DNA from: Coriaria nepalensis
Taxonomy: Eukaryota; Streptophyta; Magnoliopsida; Cucurbitales; Coriariaceae
Length of the DNA: 64,000 nucleotides
Assembly (NCBI GenBank): GCA_027186245.1
Contig: CP114484.1
Span: forward strand, 9,518,001 to 9,582,000
Direction: 5' to 3'
A program made the position numbers and the translations under genes. This document shows positions 1 through 12,217 of this stretch, one piece after another (the stretch's first letter is position 1; each line of letters opens with the position of its first letter). Under the pieces are notes generated by a model that was not told where the DNA came from, ran no database searches, and saw only the letters and a program-made list of their open reading frames with translations.

Positions 1-361
1 ACTGGTATGTGAAATCAACGGTCATCTTTGCAAGATATTATTTATCTCCCATTTGAGGGCAGTCTTGGAAATCGGTCGGCCATGAAACTCTAATAAATTT
101 GACACGTGGGCAACATTACCCAGTTGGAGGGAAAGCTCAAGCACAGGTCCGTGCTCTTTCTGCAAGAAAGTCCGCGAAAATTAAATTACTGTTTTTCTTT
201 TTTCTCATTAATTAATTAAATTAATTAAATTATAAACTTCGTGGTTAATTATTTGGCATTGGTGGGACACCTTAGGAATTAAGCACTGAAGTCAGGGGCA
301 ATTCAATAAATTGCGAGCCATTCGTCTAAACTAAAAGGCGCCCGCTTTCACAAGAACAGAA

Positions 362-406
362 ATGCGGGAGACACAGGGGAGGGAAAGTGAGAGAGTGCAA
401 GAGTGA
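362..406 (+). promoter_or_regulatory. Upstream ORF in the LONGIFOLIA-like leader
   Basis: A 14-codon ORF (ATG at 362, TGA at 404-406) lies about 60 bp before the main start at 470. A second short ATG ORF starts at 411. The leader is purine rich with a short GA run near 430-440. If transcription starts upstream of 362, these uORFs could lower translation of the main ORF; the transcript start is not known. Confidence 0.3.
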
Positions 407-469
407 TAGATGCGAACATGGAGGCTTGAGAGAGAGAGTTAACTGAAGTTATTGTAATTTTCCAGGAAA

Positions 470-3443
470 ATGATGACAGGTATGGTGCAAGACAAGAATC
501 TTGAGAAGCAGATAGAGAGGCAAATGGGTTGCATGGCTGGATTCCTTCAGATCTTCGATCGCCACCACATTCTCACGGGAAAACGCTTCTACACAGCCAA
601 GCGCTTCCTTCCTCCATCGGTAACTTACTGTTCGGCTCTTTTTGCCATTATGTTGCCGAGAAAATGCACTGATGACACATTTCTTTGTCTTTTTTCTTCA
701 GGAGGTCGATTTCTTATCACCGGAGTCAGAGAAGAGTGTAGTATCTCCGGCGACTACCTCACCAAGCTCCCTAGATCCATCGGTTCAATCACTTGCGGCC
801 AAGGAATTCCAATCCCCGTTACCGGAGCATACAACTCTGGCTGACAACCAGACTAAGCCCCTTCCAATATTTGAATTCAAAGAAGGCACCAGGTCTCCGT
901 GGAAATTATCCAGAGAAGCTCCAAGACATTCTCTGGATAGCAAAGCTATTTTCGACGCTAAGGCAAGCATGTACCTTAGAGAGATCCGTACAAACACTTC
1001 GATATTGGCAGCCAATAGCAGTGAAACGGCCAAGGACAACGAAGAAGGTAACAAACAGCGTCGATCAACGAGCGTCATCGCCCGGCTCATGGGACTCGAA
1101 TCATCCCCAGGCTCGGAACCTGAACCGGTCAGGAAACCGGAGCTTCGAAGATCAGCTTCCGAGTCCAGAATTTGCAAAGACTTCTACCAGAATCGATCCG
1201 TTGAAGGTAACGGCTTCCATTTAAAGCATTCTCTGCAAGCGAATTCACAGAATAATGCTACTAAAAGCAATGCAGCTACCATGAATCACTGTACAAATTC
1301 TAGAGTACTAGATTTGAACGAATTTGGTGCCAGAAATGTGAACATGGAGTCGATGAAAGCTTCGAACAGAGGAATTAGGCAGAGGAAGAGTTTTTTCGAT
1401 TCAGCAGAAGTTTTTCCAGAGCCTAAACAGAATATCACTGTCTGTGGAGAGATTGAGAAGCGGTTGAAGAAGAGAGGAATTGAAGAACCTTCCAAAGATT
1501 TGGAAACCTTGAAGCACATTCTGGAAGCTCTGCAACTTAAAGGTCTTCTTCATGCAAGGAGACAGTCAGTCCAAATCGATCAGAGAAACTTTGTCTATGA
1601 TCGCACATTCTCACAATCCGAGTCTCCGATTGTTGTTATGAAGCCGGCGAAATCACCTGCCTGGACGAATCGTTCAGGAAGGATCGTAAACGAGTCTCCT
1701 TCTCCACCTCCAAGTTTTCGGTCAAGGAATGAAACTCGCCGAAATATAAACGTCGCCGCTGATAGCTTCCCGGCGATGAGTCTGAGGCGTGAACTGCCGG
1801 AGATTGACCGGAATGTACGCAACCGGAACAGAGGTAGAAATACGAACTCGCCGACTGGGAGAGAGAACAGCGTAAAGAGTCCGAGTCAAAGTGGAGGACT
1901 GACTAACATTGAAACTCAAAGGAGAGGATATGATCCAGTGCAGCAGAAAAGGATATCTCCCGTTCAATCACCAAAAACGAGTTCAAGAAGAATCGGATCA
2001 GATTCCCAAATCACGAGCGGATCGCAACGGAGCAGAAAACGAACGGTTGAGAGGGTCCCAAAGGAAGAGAAGCTGTACGTTTTGCAAGTGGAGGAGGAAT
2101 CATCCACTGCATCAGAGAGCGGCATAAGCACCTCCTCACAAACCGACACAGAGGTAAAATCTCGAGTTTCTACTAATCAAACGGCTTATGGTTAAAATAA
2201 ATCCAAATCTTTAGCGTAAACAAGTTTGACTAATATTTATTACGTACGCAGAGGTCTCATAACAAGGATGGAAGGAGTCTATTAGAGAGGTGTGATAAGC
2301 TACTTCACAGCATAGCAGAAATCACTACATCCGAGTTGCCACAACCGAGTCCCATCTCGGTGCTCGACTCATCGTTTTACAAGGACGAATCGTCGCCGTC
2401 CCCTGTACTGAAACGCCAAATCGATTTCACCGGTACGTGCGACGAGTAGTAGTAGTAGTAGTATTTCTCATTTGACTTTTCTTGCGTGTACGTTTGACTT
2501 CAGTGACGTCAGCATTTCTATAATGGTGTCCCTCTTCTGTTATCTCTGTTCCAGAGTATTTATTTTGTCAGATGATTCCATAAATACTTGTTATGTCTGT
2601 GTCCTTATTCATCCAGTTCGTATTTGATTGCTGAGCTGGATTAATTTGATTGGCTCACTGCTCTACTGTCATTTTAATGTCGGCGAGCTTTTTTTTTTCT
2701 TTTTTATTTTTTGTCAAAACAGAAATAATGAACTCTGATGAAAACTTAGTTGGGTAGATATGTTCACTGTAGCGATTTACAATTAGCTATTACTATACTT
2801 TGATAAATTGTATTATATCTATATTTGCTTATTGGTGTTGAAAATGTGAACAGACGATCCAATGGAAGTTGAAGACAATATTTGGACTGGATCAATTTTT
2901 TCAGAAGAGGGGTCGGAAAATCCCGATTTCATTTACGTATCAGAGATTCTACGAGCTTCAAATTACTTCCCGGAAGAAACCGACATTTTCATGTTTCTAG
3001 AAAGGCAGCAATGTCTTAAAGGGAGGGACGCCTCTAAGGTCTCAAAACTCGACAGGAAGCTAGTTTTTGATACCGTATACGAAATTCTCAACCGAAACAG
3101 AGAATTGCTGTCCCGAAAATCTGTTTCTCTACCGACTTCTGATGATGGAGATCAAGCTTTGTTCCGGAAAATTTGGTCCGACTTCAGGAGAATTCAAGAT
3201 AGAGACCATGCCTCAGGGGACTTGTTGGAGATTATTAGTGGTGTACTAAGAAAGGATCTGGATGGAGATAAGGTTATGGGATGGAGGGATTGTCCGATCG
3301 AGATGTCCGAAATGGTTTTGGACATCGAACGGTTGATATTCAAGGATGTGATCGGTGAAACAATCGGAGACCTTGTTATGTTTAGAGGCAAATGCAATAG
3401 CTCTTATGATTCTCAATTCCATCGTAGGAAGTTGGTGTTTTGA
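470..3443 (+). CDS. LONGIFOLIA1/2-like (TRM family) protein, 790 aa
   Basis: Four exons: 470-619, 702-2153, 2252-2432 and 2854-3443, all with GT-AG introns and continuous frame (791 codons with stop). LONGIFOLIA/TON1-recruiting-motif proteins are microtubule-associated factors that promote polar cell elongation in leaves. Evidence seen: an N-terminal DUF3741-type block (residues about 18-50, with QMGCMAGFLQIFDRHH), the hallmark ARLMGLE motif at residues 177-183, a long basic Ser/Arg/Pro-rich disordered middle, a PSPISVLDSSFY motif at about 566-577 encoded by exon 3, and a C-terminal DUF4378-like domain in exon 4 (WRDCPIEMSEMVLDIERLIF). The first of two adjacent ATGs was chosen. Total length is somewhat shorter than the Arabidopsis proteins as I recall them. 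Family assignment is firm; which paralogue it matches is not resolved. Confidence 0.9.
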
Positions 3444-4059
3444 AAGCGAGGGAAAAGATAATTTTTTCAATCTTTTTTTCCCGGACTTGGTTTCTATTGT
3501 ATGATTTTCTTTAACTAAAATAGTTTTGGGAAATGATAATTAATTATTGCCCATCATGAGCTTAAAAAAAGTTGTGCTTCTATCTATAAAAGCAAAAAGG
3601 GTTTGTCTAAGTTGTCCATGTGGGTTTGTTTAGGTAGATTCGTTCATGGGGTTTTGGTATTCAACTGCATGTGGAAAAGTGAGAATGGCCTGAAAAGAAG
3701 ATCTGGAGTGACGTTTTTAACTGGAAAAGAGAAGTGAATGTGCGCTTCTTTTGTCTTCTTTTTTAGGGGAAAAAACCATGGTCATGTCCCATGTGGGTTT
3801 AGAATCATAGCAAGCAATTTTTTTTTGAAGCAAGGTTCAATCATATTTTGTAGGGTGGGTAAAAGTTGAGATCAGAATCGATAAGAGTTGAATTCTTTTC
3901 AAGTTTTTTGATTGTGCAAGTTTTTTCACTAATTTGTATTTTGTATTTTTAAAAACAATTTTTATCATACTTAGTAAACTTGTCATAGTTACTATTAATC
4001 ATGTGATAATCAACCAACTACGTACCGACTATTTATATGAATATAAGTTTAGAAAGATT
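3444..4059. other. 3' flank, no gene seen
   Basis: AT-rich sequence after the LONGIFOLIA-like stop. It presumably holds the 3' UTR in its first few hundred bases. No conserved coding segment was recognised. Confidence 0.5.
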
Positions 4060-7020
4060 TAATGTAAAATGTTAGGGCGCTTTTTTTTATATGCTGATGC
4101 GCTCCATCTTTACTTGGGTGTAGGGAAAAATGAGCAAGGCACGCTGCAGTGGCGCCCGATTGTAGTGATAAATAAGCTAAGGTTCTCTTACCGTATTCGA
4201 CGGGAGCGAATAAAGAAACTAGTTCATACCAGATTTGAAAAATTAGGTAGCCTCTTGCAACATATGAATATTGATGGAAAAGTCAATAAAGATAGTTGAT
4301 ATCATATGTAAAAAGAATGTAAACATAGTTTGCCTTCAAAAAACAAAGTGAAAGAAGAGCAAAACTAAGGAATTAGGAGAATGATTCAAACTTTTCTATT
4401 CAAAAACGGAAAAAACTAAAATTGTAGTAAAAATAGTGGTGGATAAAGCCTATAGGAATGTCGTTGTTGCAGTTAAGAGGTTTGGGGATAGAATTATTAG
4501 TATTAGTCTAGCCTTAGAACTAGAGATAGTGCATATTATTAATGCATATGCACTACAAGTGGAATTAAATGAGAATCCCCCTTTTGGAGAAGATATTCTT
4601 AGGTGAAAATTTAAATGGCTACATAGGTAAGGATAGAGCTGGATACGAGAGAGTTCATGGAGGTCAAGGTTTTGAGTTCAAAATAATATAAATAATATTG
4701 GGGATTTCTATTTTTGACTTTGCCTTAGCTAGTGATTTTGAGATGGTAAACAATTTCAATAAGAAGAGGAAGAATCATTTAGTAACCTTTGCGAGTAGGC
4801 AAAAAAAAGTCAAATTGATTATTTTCTTGTTAGGAGACAAGACTAGATAGTTGTAAAAATTGTAAGGTCATATCAGAAGAGTGTTTGACGACCTAAAATT
4901 AGTTATTAATCTTAAATTTTTATCTTGTGAGTAGTGGGAGAGTAGACATATGACTTATTAGGCCGATGATTAAGTGGTGGACTATGAAGGGAGGTGTATG
5001 CTATATTTTTATAAATAAGATATTAGATAGTTATTCAATCCTAGAAAAATATGAGAACATAAGGTGTAATGATAAAATTGATACATATGAGTTTTTTGAA
5101 CACATAGCTAACCAAATAAGGAATAGAGCAAGGGAAGTACTAGAAGAGCTAAAGGAATGAGAAGGCATAAGAAGATATGGTGGTAGAACAATGAGGTGCA
5201 ACAAGTATTAGAGAAAAAAAACACAATTTAAGAATTAGAAAAAAAAATAGAGACCAAAGGTCGTATGAACTGTATAAACAAGTTAAGAAACTAAGTACTA
5301 AAGTAATAGATGATGTTAAGAAGAAAACGTATGATTATTTACATAATATGCTAGAAACAAAAAAATGGGAGAAAGATATCCTTAAGATAGTAAAAGCCAG
5401 AGATAAAAAAATTAAGGATTTGAGTCAAGTTAGGTGTGTTAAATATGAAGATGATAAAGTTCTAATGCATGATAAAACTATTTTTGGTAGATTGAGAGAT
5501 TACTTCAAAATTTTACTTAATGGGACAAAGTGTAGAGAAGTTAAACTTTGAGAGATCTAAGAGGTAGGAAAGGAGATATCTAGTGTTCTATCGTAGGTTA
5601 GTGCTACAAAAGTAAGAGAAGCTCTAAAGATGATGAAACTGGTGAATGTAGTTGGACTAGATGAGATACTAATTGAGGTGTGAAAGTGTCTAAGAGAGTT
5701 GGGATCCAATGGCTGAATAGCGCTATTTAATAGGATTTTAGATACTATAAAAATATCAAAATCATGGAGACATATCATTATGGTAGTAATTTATAAAAAT
5801 AAAGGAGATATATATGATTGCTCAAACTAAAAAGGGATAAACCTTATGAAACTATGGGAGAGCGTTATAGAGCGAAGACTTAGAAGTATCACTCATGTAT
5901 CAAATAATCAATTTGGTTTTATGTCGTGTAGGTCTATGACGAAAGCATCTTGATTAGAAAAATGATAGAAAAAATATAGAGAATACTAAAAAAGCCTACA
6001 TATGATATTTATCTACTTAGAGAAATAATACAATAAAGTGCTTGGGGAACTAATATGATGGGTACTTAGAAGAAAAAATATGTTTCAATGTTATATTAAG
6101 ATCATTAAGCATATGTATGAAAGTGATGTAACTAGTGTTATGTCAATAGATGAGACGTCTAGGGAATTCAATATTATAGTCAGACTCCATCAAGGGGTCG
6201 GCTCTAAGCCGGTACCTTTTTGCATTAGTTATGGATGAGCAAACGAAACCTATTCAAGATGAGGTACCCTAGTATATGTTATTTATAAATGATATAGTGC
6301 TAATAGATGAAACTAAAGAATGTATAAATAAAAAATTAGATATGTGACGTGAGACTTTATGGAGCAAGAGTTTTAGAATCGGCCACTAAAAAAAAAGATG
6401 GGTAACTCAATTGAGATTTAAAGGTAGGGAGGTTCTAGAGTGTGAAACTTTTCGATACTTAAGATCTATTATCCAAAGATTAGGAACATTTGAGATGATA
6501 TAGACCATATGATTAAAGTATGTTAGATGAAATGAAAGATCACATCATGAGTCTTATGTGATGAAAGGATGACAGCGAGATTGAAATAAAAGTACTATAA
6601 AACAATTGTTCGACCATCTTTGCTGTATGGCGCATAGTGCTAGACCACCATGGGACAACATATGAATAATATGACGATAGCAAAGATACATATGTTAAGA
6701 TGGATGCATATTAAAATATGCAATGATAGAATTAGGAGTCACCTAGCATAACCCCTATAGATAATAAGATTCAGGAGAGACATTTCACATGGTGTGGTCA
6801 TGCGTAGAGGGGACTAAATACGACCTCAATTCGCCAAAGCTTAGGTTGGTAGGTAAGTGGAGAACATAAACGGAATGGTATGCTATTGAAAACTTGGATA
6901 AATATGGTAAATGAAGACATCCTAAATTTTGAATTATATGATAATATGTGGAAAGTTTGAAGAATGAATATCTATATACTCGACCCTAAGAATAACGAGA
7001 ATGAACTTCGATGATAATGA
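4060..7020 (+). mobile_element. Decayed LINE (non-LTR retrotransposon) with endonuclease and RT remnants
   Basis: Reading through stops and frameshifts gives the order expected for a plant L1-like ORF2. An endonuclease region comes first (4300-4850: matches to the VCLQETKW-like start, a DRII...IINAYAPQ-like strand, a NGYIG..RAGYERVHGG block and SQIDYFLVRR). A linker follows at 5340-5550 (WEKDILKIVKARDKKIKDLS, then VRCVKYEDDKVL). Reverse transcriptase is at about 5600-6450 (DCSNYKGINLMKLWE-like, NQFGFM..RS, a LHQG block near 6190), and the post-RT region runs to about 7000. The RT catalytic FADD box reads F-I-N-D near 6283, so the enzyme would be dead. There are many stops; no intact ORF exceeds about 80 codons. 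The ends are approximate, and no poly-A tail or target duplication was found. Confidence 0.85.
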
Positions 7021-8585
7021 TTTAGTAAACTCATAAGAACTTAAGTGAGTTCATCCCAAACCATACAACTATTCTAGTACCAATATTGAGCTTAAACTAT
7101 CAATACCCATTTGGTACCGGTATCGATGTAGAATGCGGCAAAAAAAAAATTAAAAATTAAATGGTAAGTCCAGCAACCGAGGAGGATCTAGATTCATATT
7201 TTTTGTTTATCTATAATATCCGTAATTACGATCGGAATTAAAATTAGTCCGGTCCTAATCCTCGATACTAGAACCGATACTAATATTTTATCATGTACCA
7301 AAAATGGGTACCAAATTTGAAATCAAAATTTCAATTGAAACCGAGAATTTAGTGCACTCACCTCTCTAATAATATTAGCCGTCTTAAAATAACACTTTTT
7401 TGCATCTTGATTTTCTATTGTCTATTCATCCCTTAAATAGATAATTTGGATGTCCTGATTTTTTTTGCATCTTGTTCTCGTTGCCATCTTTTACGGTCAG
7501 GAAGAAAAAATGAGTGGTGATGAATGAAATAGGTGGGTAAATACTGGATATCCATCAAGACAATGTGGAAAGACAAAATAAACAGATCTGAGCATGGGAT
7601 CAATTATCTTGAGGTGAAGACAAGATCATTTATGCCTGTTGTCCTACTAGTTCCCTTTTAACGTGTTGCGTATTTTGTCAATTTGTCTTTGAATGTGAAG
7701 CATGACACTATCATGCAATTGTAAAAACAGGTTAGAATTGTTGTTTGAATGTAGTAATTTGTATTGTAATCAACCCAGAAACCAATCAATAGAACCAGAC
7801 CAGAGACCGAGCTCAAGAAACAAGACTGGAGAACCATGGGGACCTAAAAAAAACAGGGACACCATAGTATCAAAAATGTATCAAGGCTTATCTTAGATGG
7901 AGAATTTCTGGAGTGAGTCATGTCTGTTAGTTAGATTAGGAAAATGAATTGAAAACTATGTTTGGCAAAAGTGTTATAAAATCGTTTTTCAAAAAACTGT
8001 GGTTTGTAATGATTACCGAGAACGTTGTTAGAAATTTATAAAAACCTGTTTTTGGATAATAAATTCATTTGGGTGGTTTATTTTTTGTTTTCTTCCCGAA
8101 ATAGTGCTTTAAAATCCGAAAACAGATTTAACCGTGTTTCAAAACACATTTTTGGCTATTTTCCAAAAATCCTATTGGTAAAAGTACTAACAACAAAAGC
8201 ATGACCAAACATACTTAACCGCACTTTTTAAACATTTTTCAGTTTTTTTTTTTTTTTTTTTAAAAAAAACCTATTTTTAACCATCCACCTATAGTCAAAT
8301 TCATCATAATTTAGATTTCTTTTTTTTTTAACCAATTTACGCGAATGTTGAAACATAGCAGTCGTAACTATTAAGTATAAATCAGCTAAACCAACCAATC
8401 TAACACCTCTCTACAAAGACACTTGACAAAACAATACCACAAACACTAACAGAGTTCAAACAAAAGCCTAAACACATTTCTCTAATCTAATCAGTAACAA
8501 ATACGTGAAACTGGATCCAGTCCTAAGCTAAAGACATAACAATTAATACTTGTGGGACAAATTTTAAAGACAAAATTCTAAACAG
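7021..8585. other. Gene-free spacer and H2A.Z 3' flank
   Basis: AT-rich with poly-A/T tracts (for example 8245-8275). The last 200-300 bp probably form the 3' UTR of the minus-strand H2A.Z gene. Short ORFs such as 7702-7896 have no recognisable family. Confidence 0.5.
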
Positions 8586-8590
8586 CTGGC

Positions 8591-9330
8591 TCAATCCTTG
8601 GAGGTTTTGTTAATGAGGGACTTGTGGATGTGAGGGATAACACCACCTCCAGCAATAGTTCCTTTGATCAGAGTATCGAGTTCTTCATCTCCACGAATAG
8701 CAAGTTGAAGGTGTCTTGGGGTAATTCTCTTCACTTTCAAGTCTTTGCTTGCATTTCCCGCTAGCTCAAGAACCTCAGCAGTCAGATACTCCAGAATTGA
8801 GGCCAAGTACACAGCAGCGGTTGCCCCCACTCGTCCATTTGCCGAGGTCCTTGTTTTGAGATGCCTGTGAATCCTACCCACAGGGAACTACAATCACAGT
8901 ACACAAAAAGAGAAAAGAAAACAGAGTAGAATAAGTGACAGAAAAATCTATATGTTCGATTGCGAAAGGTAAATAAAATAAGAGGTTTTATACAACAAAT
9001 TACATTAGATATGCCAAGTACAGATACAAATCGCATATACATATTTATATGAACTAAGAATCTTAAGGTCTAACCCAAGCAGACACAAAGAAATGAGTAT
9101 ACAGCTTCAGAAAAACCAGCGGTGGTAAACATGTCTACTTTTAAGCAAACCCCCAAAAAAAAAAAGTTGCGGGAAATTTTGAGAACAAAATCGTGTGGAG
9201 TTACCTGAATTCCAGCACGAGATGAGCGAGAAATCGGCTTTTTCTTGTCCTTGTCTTTGTCCTTGTCCTTCCCCCTGTTAGCAGCTGTGGTTTTTGCTGC
9301 CAAAAGTCCCTTTCCACCTTTCCCCGCCAT
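8591..9330 (-). CDS. Histone variant H2A.Z, 140 aa
   Basis: Two exons on the minus strand: 9330-9205 and 8887-8591, joined in phase 0 after codon 42. H2A.Z replaces H2A in nucleosomes, notably at +1 nucleosomes and in responsive genes, and is deposited by the SWR1 complex. Seen: N-terminal tail [20 protein letters not shown] followed by a K/D-repeat tract, [19 protein letters not shown], the histone fold, and the H2A.Z-specific C-terminal docking region ([20 protein letters not shown]) ending NKTSKD. It lacks the SQ(E/D) tail motif of H2A.X and the C-terminal extension of H2A.W. The KD repeat is slightly longer than in the plant homologues I recall. The upstream minus-strand leader may contain an intron, because an AG acceptor lies just before the ATG. 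Confidence 0.95.
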
Positions 9331-9740
9331 CTAACTACTGCATGTTACAGATTTTTCAAAAAACAAAACAAAAAATCAAATCACCAAAATCTTCTGAAAA
9401 TATGAGATTTTTTGCAAGGGAAACCAAGTTTGCGTTGGGTGAAAATGAAAAGCAAAATTACTATATGAGAGTGCGACAGATAACCCCCTGAGTAGATCTG
9501 GGATTCTAAGGAAACAGCAAGAATGCAAGGACAAGATAAAAACTTTACAGCAAAAGGAAAAATGGAAGAGCAAGTAGTACCGGAGAAAACTAGCGAAAGA
9601 GAGAGAGAGAGAGAGAGAGGACCTGTGAAGAGAATGAGAGAGTTGCGTTGAAGAAGCGAAGAAGGGGAGAGCAGCAATGAGAGAAAAGCAGGAGAGAGAT
9701 AGAGAGGGAGTGATAAATCGTAAATGGCGAGTGGCCGAAT
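9331..9740 (-). promoter_or_regulatory. H2A.Z leader/promoter with GA/CT microsatellite
   Basis: The region upstream of the minus-strand ATG contains a (GA)n/(CT)n run at about 9600-9619 and candidate 5'-UTR intron donors (reverse strand, near 9583 and 9613) with a likely acceptor about 11 bp before the ATG. CT-rich leaders with a 5'-UTR intron are common in plant histone-variant genes. No TATA box was firmly identified. Confidence 0.4.
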
Positions 9741-11140
9741 CTTCTTTGAATTGAATGAAAATTCCAGAGTCTTGGCGGTTTATTCTTGGTGGGAAATTTC
9801 CATTTTCGAAAATTTCAAAATTATCCGCACTTTACTTTTTTGTCCTTAGCTTTCTTCAAAATATACCATCCCGCCACCACCTTCCTAATTGCTCGCACAC
9901 ATAAAGTGCTGTTTGGTTCGCAGTATTAATTAGACGAGGACCCGTTCCGCAGTACTTAAATTTTCAAACAATATAATAAAGCCCCCGAAGTTAATATTTA
10001 TTCTAACGAATCCCCTAATATTTACATAACTATATCTAACACCCTAATATATATATATATATGAATTAAAATAAACCTCACAGTTATCTATTTATCCACA
10101 TAGCAAATACATGGCCTGTATTTTAAATATTTTTAATCCTAATTTTATCTTTTTTCATATTTATAATTCTAAAATTTCTATTTTCTTTTCTTAAATTATT
10201 TTTTATTTCATTTTAACCCCAACTCCATTGTATGTAGGTAGTTTTTCTTCCATCCAAAGTGATGAAGTTTCTTTTTGAGTGCTTTTATTCATAGTAGGGT
10301 TGATCTTCAAACTTTAAAAAATGGCGGAGAAGCTTCGAAGATTGTTTTCATGTCTATTAGTACTTTAAAGTCTATAATTCAACGAAAATATGGAAAAAAA
10401 TCAGCTCTACAAAAAAATTTATACTTATCTTACTTTATTAACTTTTTTATTGTATCGCATAAGTTCATTATAATAAATATTAACTATGAGAGATTTATTA
10501 TAATAAATATTAGCTTCGGGGTTCATTACATATTCCACTTAATTTTTTAACAATATTCCTCCATTTTTTTTCACCCATTTTCTTATGTGAAATTAGGATT
10601 AACCCTTAAAATTTTATATAAATTTTAATAAATTCTCAAAATATTTTATAATTATCATAAATACCCAAAAAGAAAACATAGATTATAATAAACACTCAGA
10701 ATTTTAATAATTATAACATCAAAGATTCAAACCTAAATTATAACGAGCTCCAAAAAAATTTTAATAAGTCTATCCCTTACCATTAATTTGACCGAAGATG
10801 ACTTGATCGGGCCCATAAGTTTAGAAAATAATTTTTTTATTTTTATTTCAAAATGAATACTTAATTAATTTTATTAAATTTTCTTTTTTGTATTTTTACA
10901 AAATTTTCTTAAAATAAGAAAATGCATAGTTATATATATTAATTAGACATTTCTTTATTAGTAACCTTAACGTATCTTCCTATTAGAGCCGTCTAAAGTC
11001 TCACAAGATTCTTCTTAAGCTCCTCTTTATTAATAATTCTAACGTCTCTTCCTATTTCACCATATTAGAGAAGAAATCCTAGCCTCTAATATTCATATTC
11101 ATGTGAGCACTGCCGCGTAACGTAACAAGAACCTGAGAGT
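9741..11140. other. AT-rich spacer, no gene seen
   Basis: Very AT-rich sequence with repeated short phrases around 'aaattttaataa' and several partly similar 30-40 bp stretches (10440-10520 holds two near-identical 'tttattataataaatatta' phrases). No coding signal was recognised on either strand. Confidence 0.5.
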
Positions 11141-11144
11141 AAGC

Positions 11145-12025
11145 AAGTGTATTGTTTCTGATTTTTGGTCTCCCCTTAATGGTAATTGGATCAAAATTAA
11201 TAGTGATGTTGCCTAATCCTCTTCTTCTGGGCTTGCGGGTTTTGGTCTGGTCGCAAGGAACTCGTCTGGCGTTGTGGTGGGTGTTGAAGATGGCTCCTTT
11301 CATGCTTCTTTAGCAGAAGAGGCAGAGACTAGAGCTTTTAGGGAGGCTTGTGCATTTGGTGTTCTTAAAGATTGGAACTTTGTGGTTTTTGAAGGAGATG
11401 TTGCGATCATATTTAGTGGAGATTCTAGTTCAACGTGGGATAGGGTGGATTGGAGAGCTAGGAGTTTACTGGATGAGGCTAGTGCGTTATTGTCATATTG
11501 TTCTGCTTCTTCCTTCTCACTGATCCGTAGATCAGCTAACATAGCTGCCGACTTGGTAGTCTCAAGAACGAAACTTGGGGAGTGCCTGGTTTGGGGTTCC
11601 ATCCCTCCTCCCTCTTTCTTTCGTGGAGATCTTGCGTAGTTATTGTGGTTCTTCTCCTAAGCTTGGGGTTAATGGACCTGAAAACAGGCAATGGTTGATG
11701 TTTTGTCTCTGTACCCCTGGTTGACTTCATTATATGTTTGACCTTTGTCTAGTTTAAGTTGAGTTACTTTAGGTTGGATCTTTACTGTCTTTTCTTTAAA
11801 TTTCTTTTGGACTGGGCCGTGTTTGCTGGGCTTGGCTTTGCGTTTTCTTCGTTTATCTTTATTGACTTCATTGTAGTCTCATTTTTCCTCATCTAGATCG
11901 GGTGATTTTTTAATTGGATCGTTTCTCTCTCTCGCAAGAACTTCCCTGCAAAATAATAAAAAACAAATAATAATAAATAATAATAATAAGAATTAAATAA
12001 TTAAATAATAATAATAATAATAATT
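11145..12025 (+). mobile_element. 5'-truncated LINE: RNase H domain, 3' UTR and TAA-rich tail
   Basis: The frame starting near 11157 reads DFWSPLNGNWIKINSDVA, then one stop (TAA at about 11214), then an uninterrupted RVT_3/RNase H-like domain to the stop at 11637-11639 (VARNSSGVVVGVEDG, a FEGD block, and a final IAADLV region). This domain closes ORF2 in plant L1-type LINEs. It is followed by about 300 bp of unconserved 3' UTR and an A-rich (TAA)n tail at about 11943-12025. The element is much younger in appearance than the 4-7 kb LINE, with only one stop in about 160 codons. Its 5' truncation point is approximate. Confidence 0.75.
11943..12025 (+). repeat. (TAA)n A-rich tail
   Basis: An imperfect AAT/TAA microsatellite begins right after a short 'ctgcaaaataataaaa' phrase. 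Its position at the end of the RNase H-bearing fragment suggests that it is the LINE tail and not an independent microsatellite. Confidence 0.7.
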
Positions 12026-12217
12026 AGACGGCGTAACTATCATTCAAATCACGATTGATCACTTTAAATACGTGTCTAATCACTGGGTCAAATCCTTTTT
12101 TACGACTCTAACCAACAATAAGACGACACATACTCTTCTTCCCCGCCCCCTCCTAAAACCCTCGCCGGAACCTGTTTAACTAACTCAAAGTGCCCAACAT
12201 TTCCCGCCCCCGAGAAA

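Noticed and set aside
785..1177. Minus-strand 130-aa ORF inside the LONGIFOLIA-like exon 2
   Set aside because: It overlaps a conserved plus-strand coding exon fully and has no family features; it is a frame shadow.
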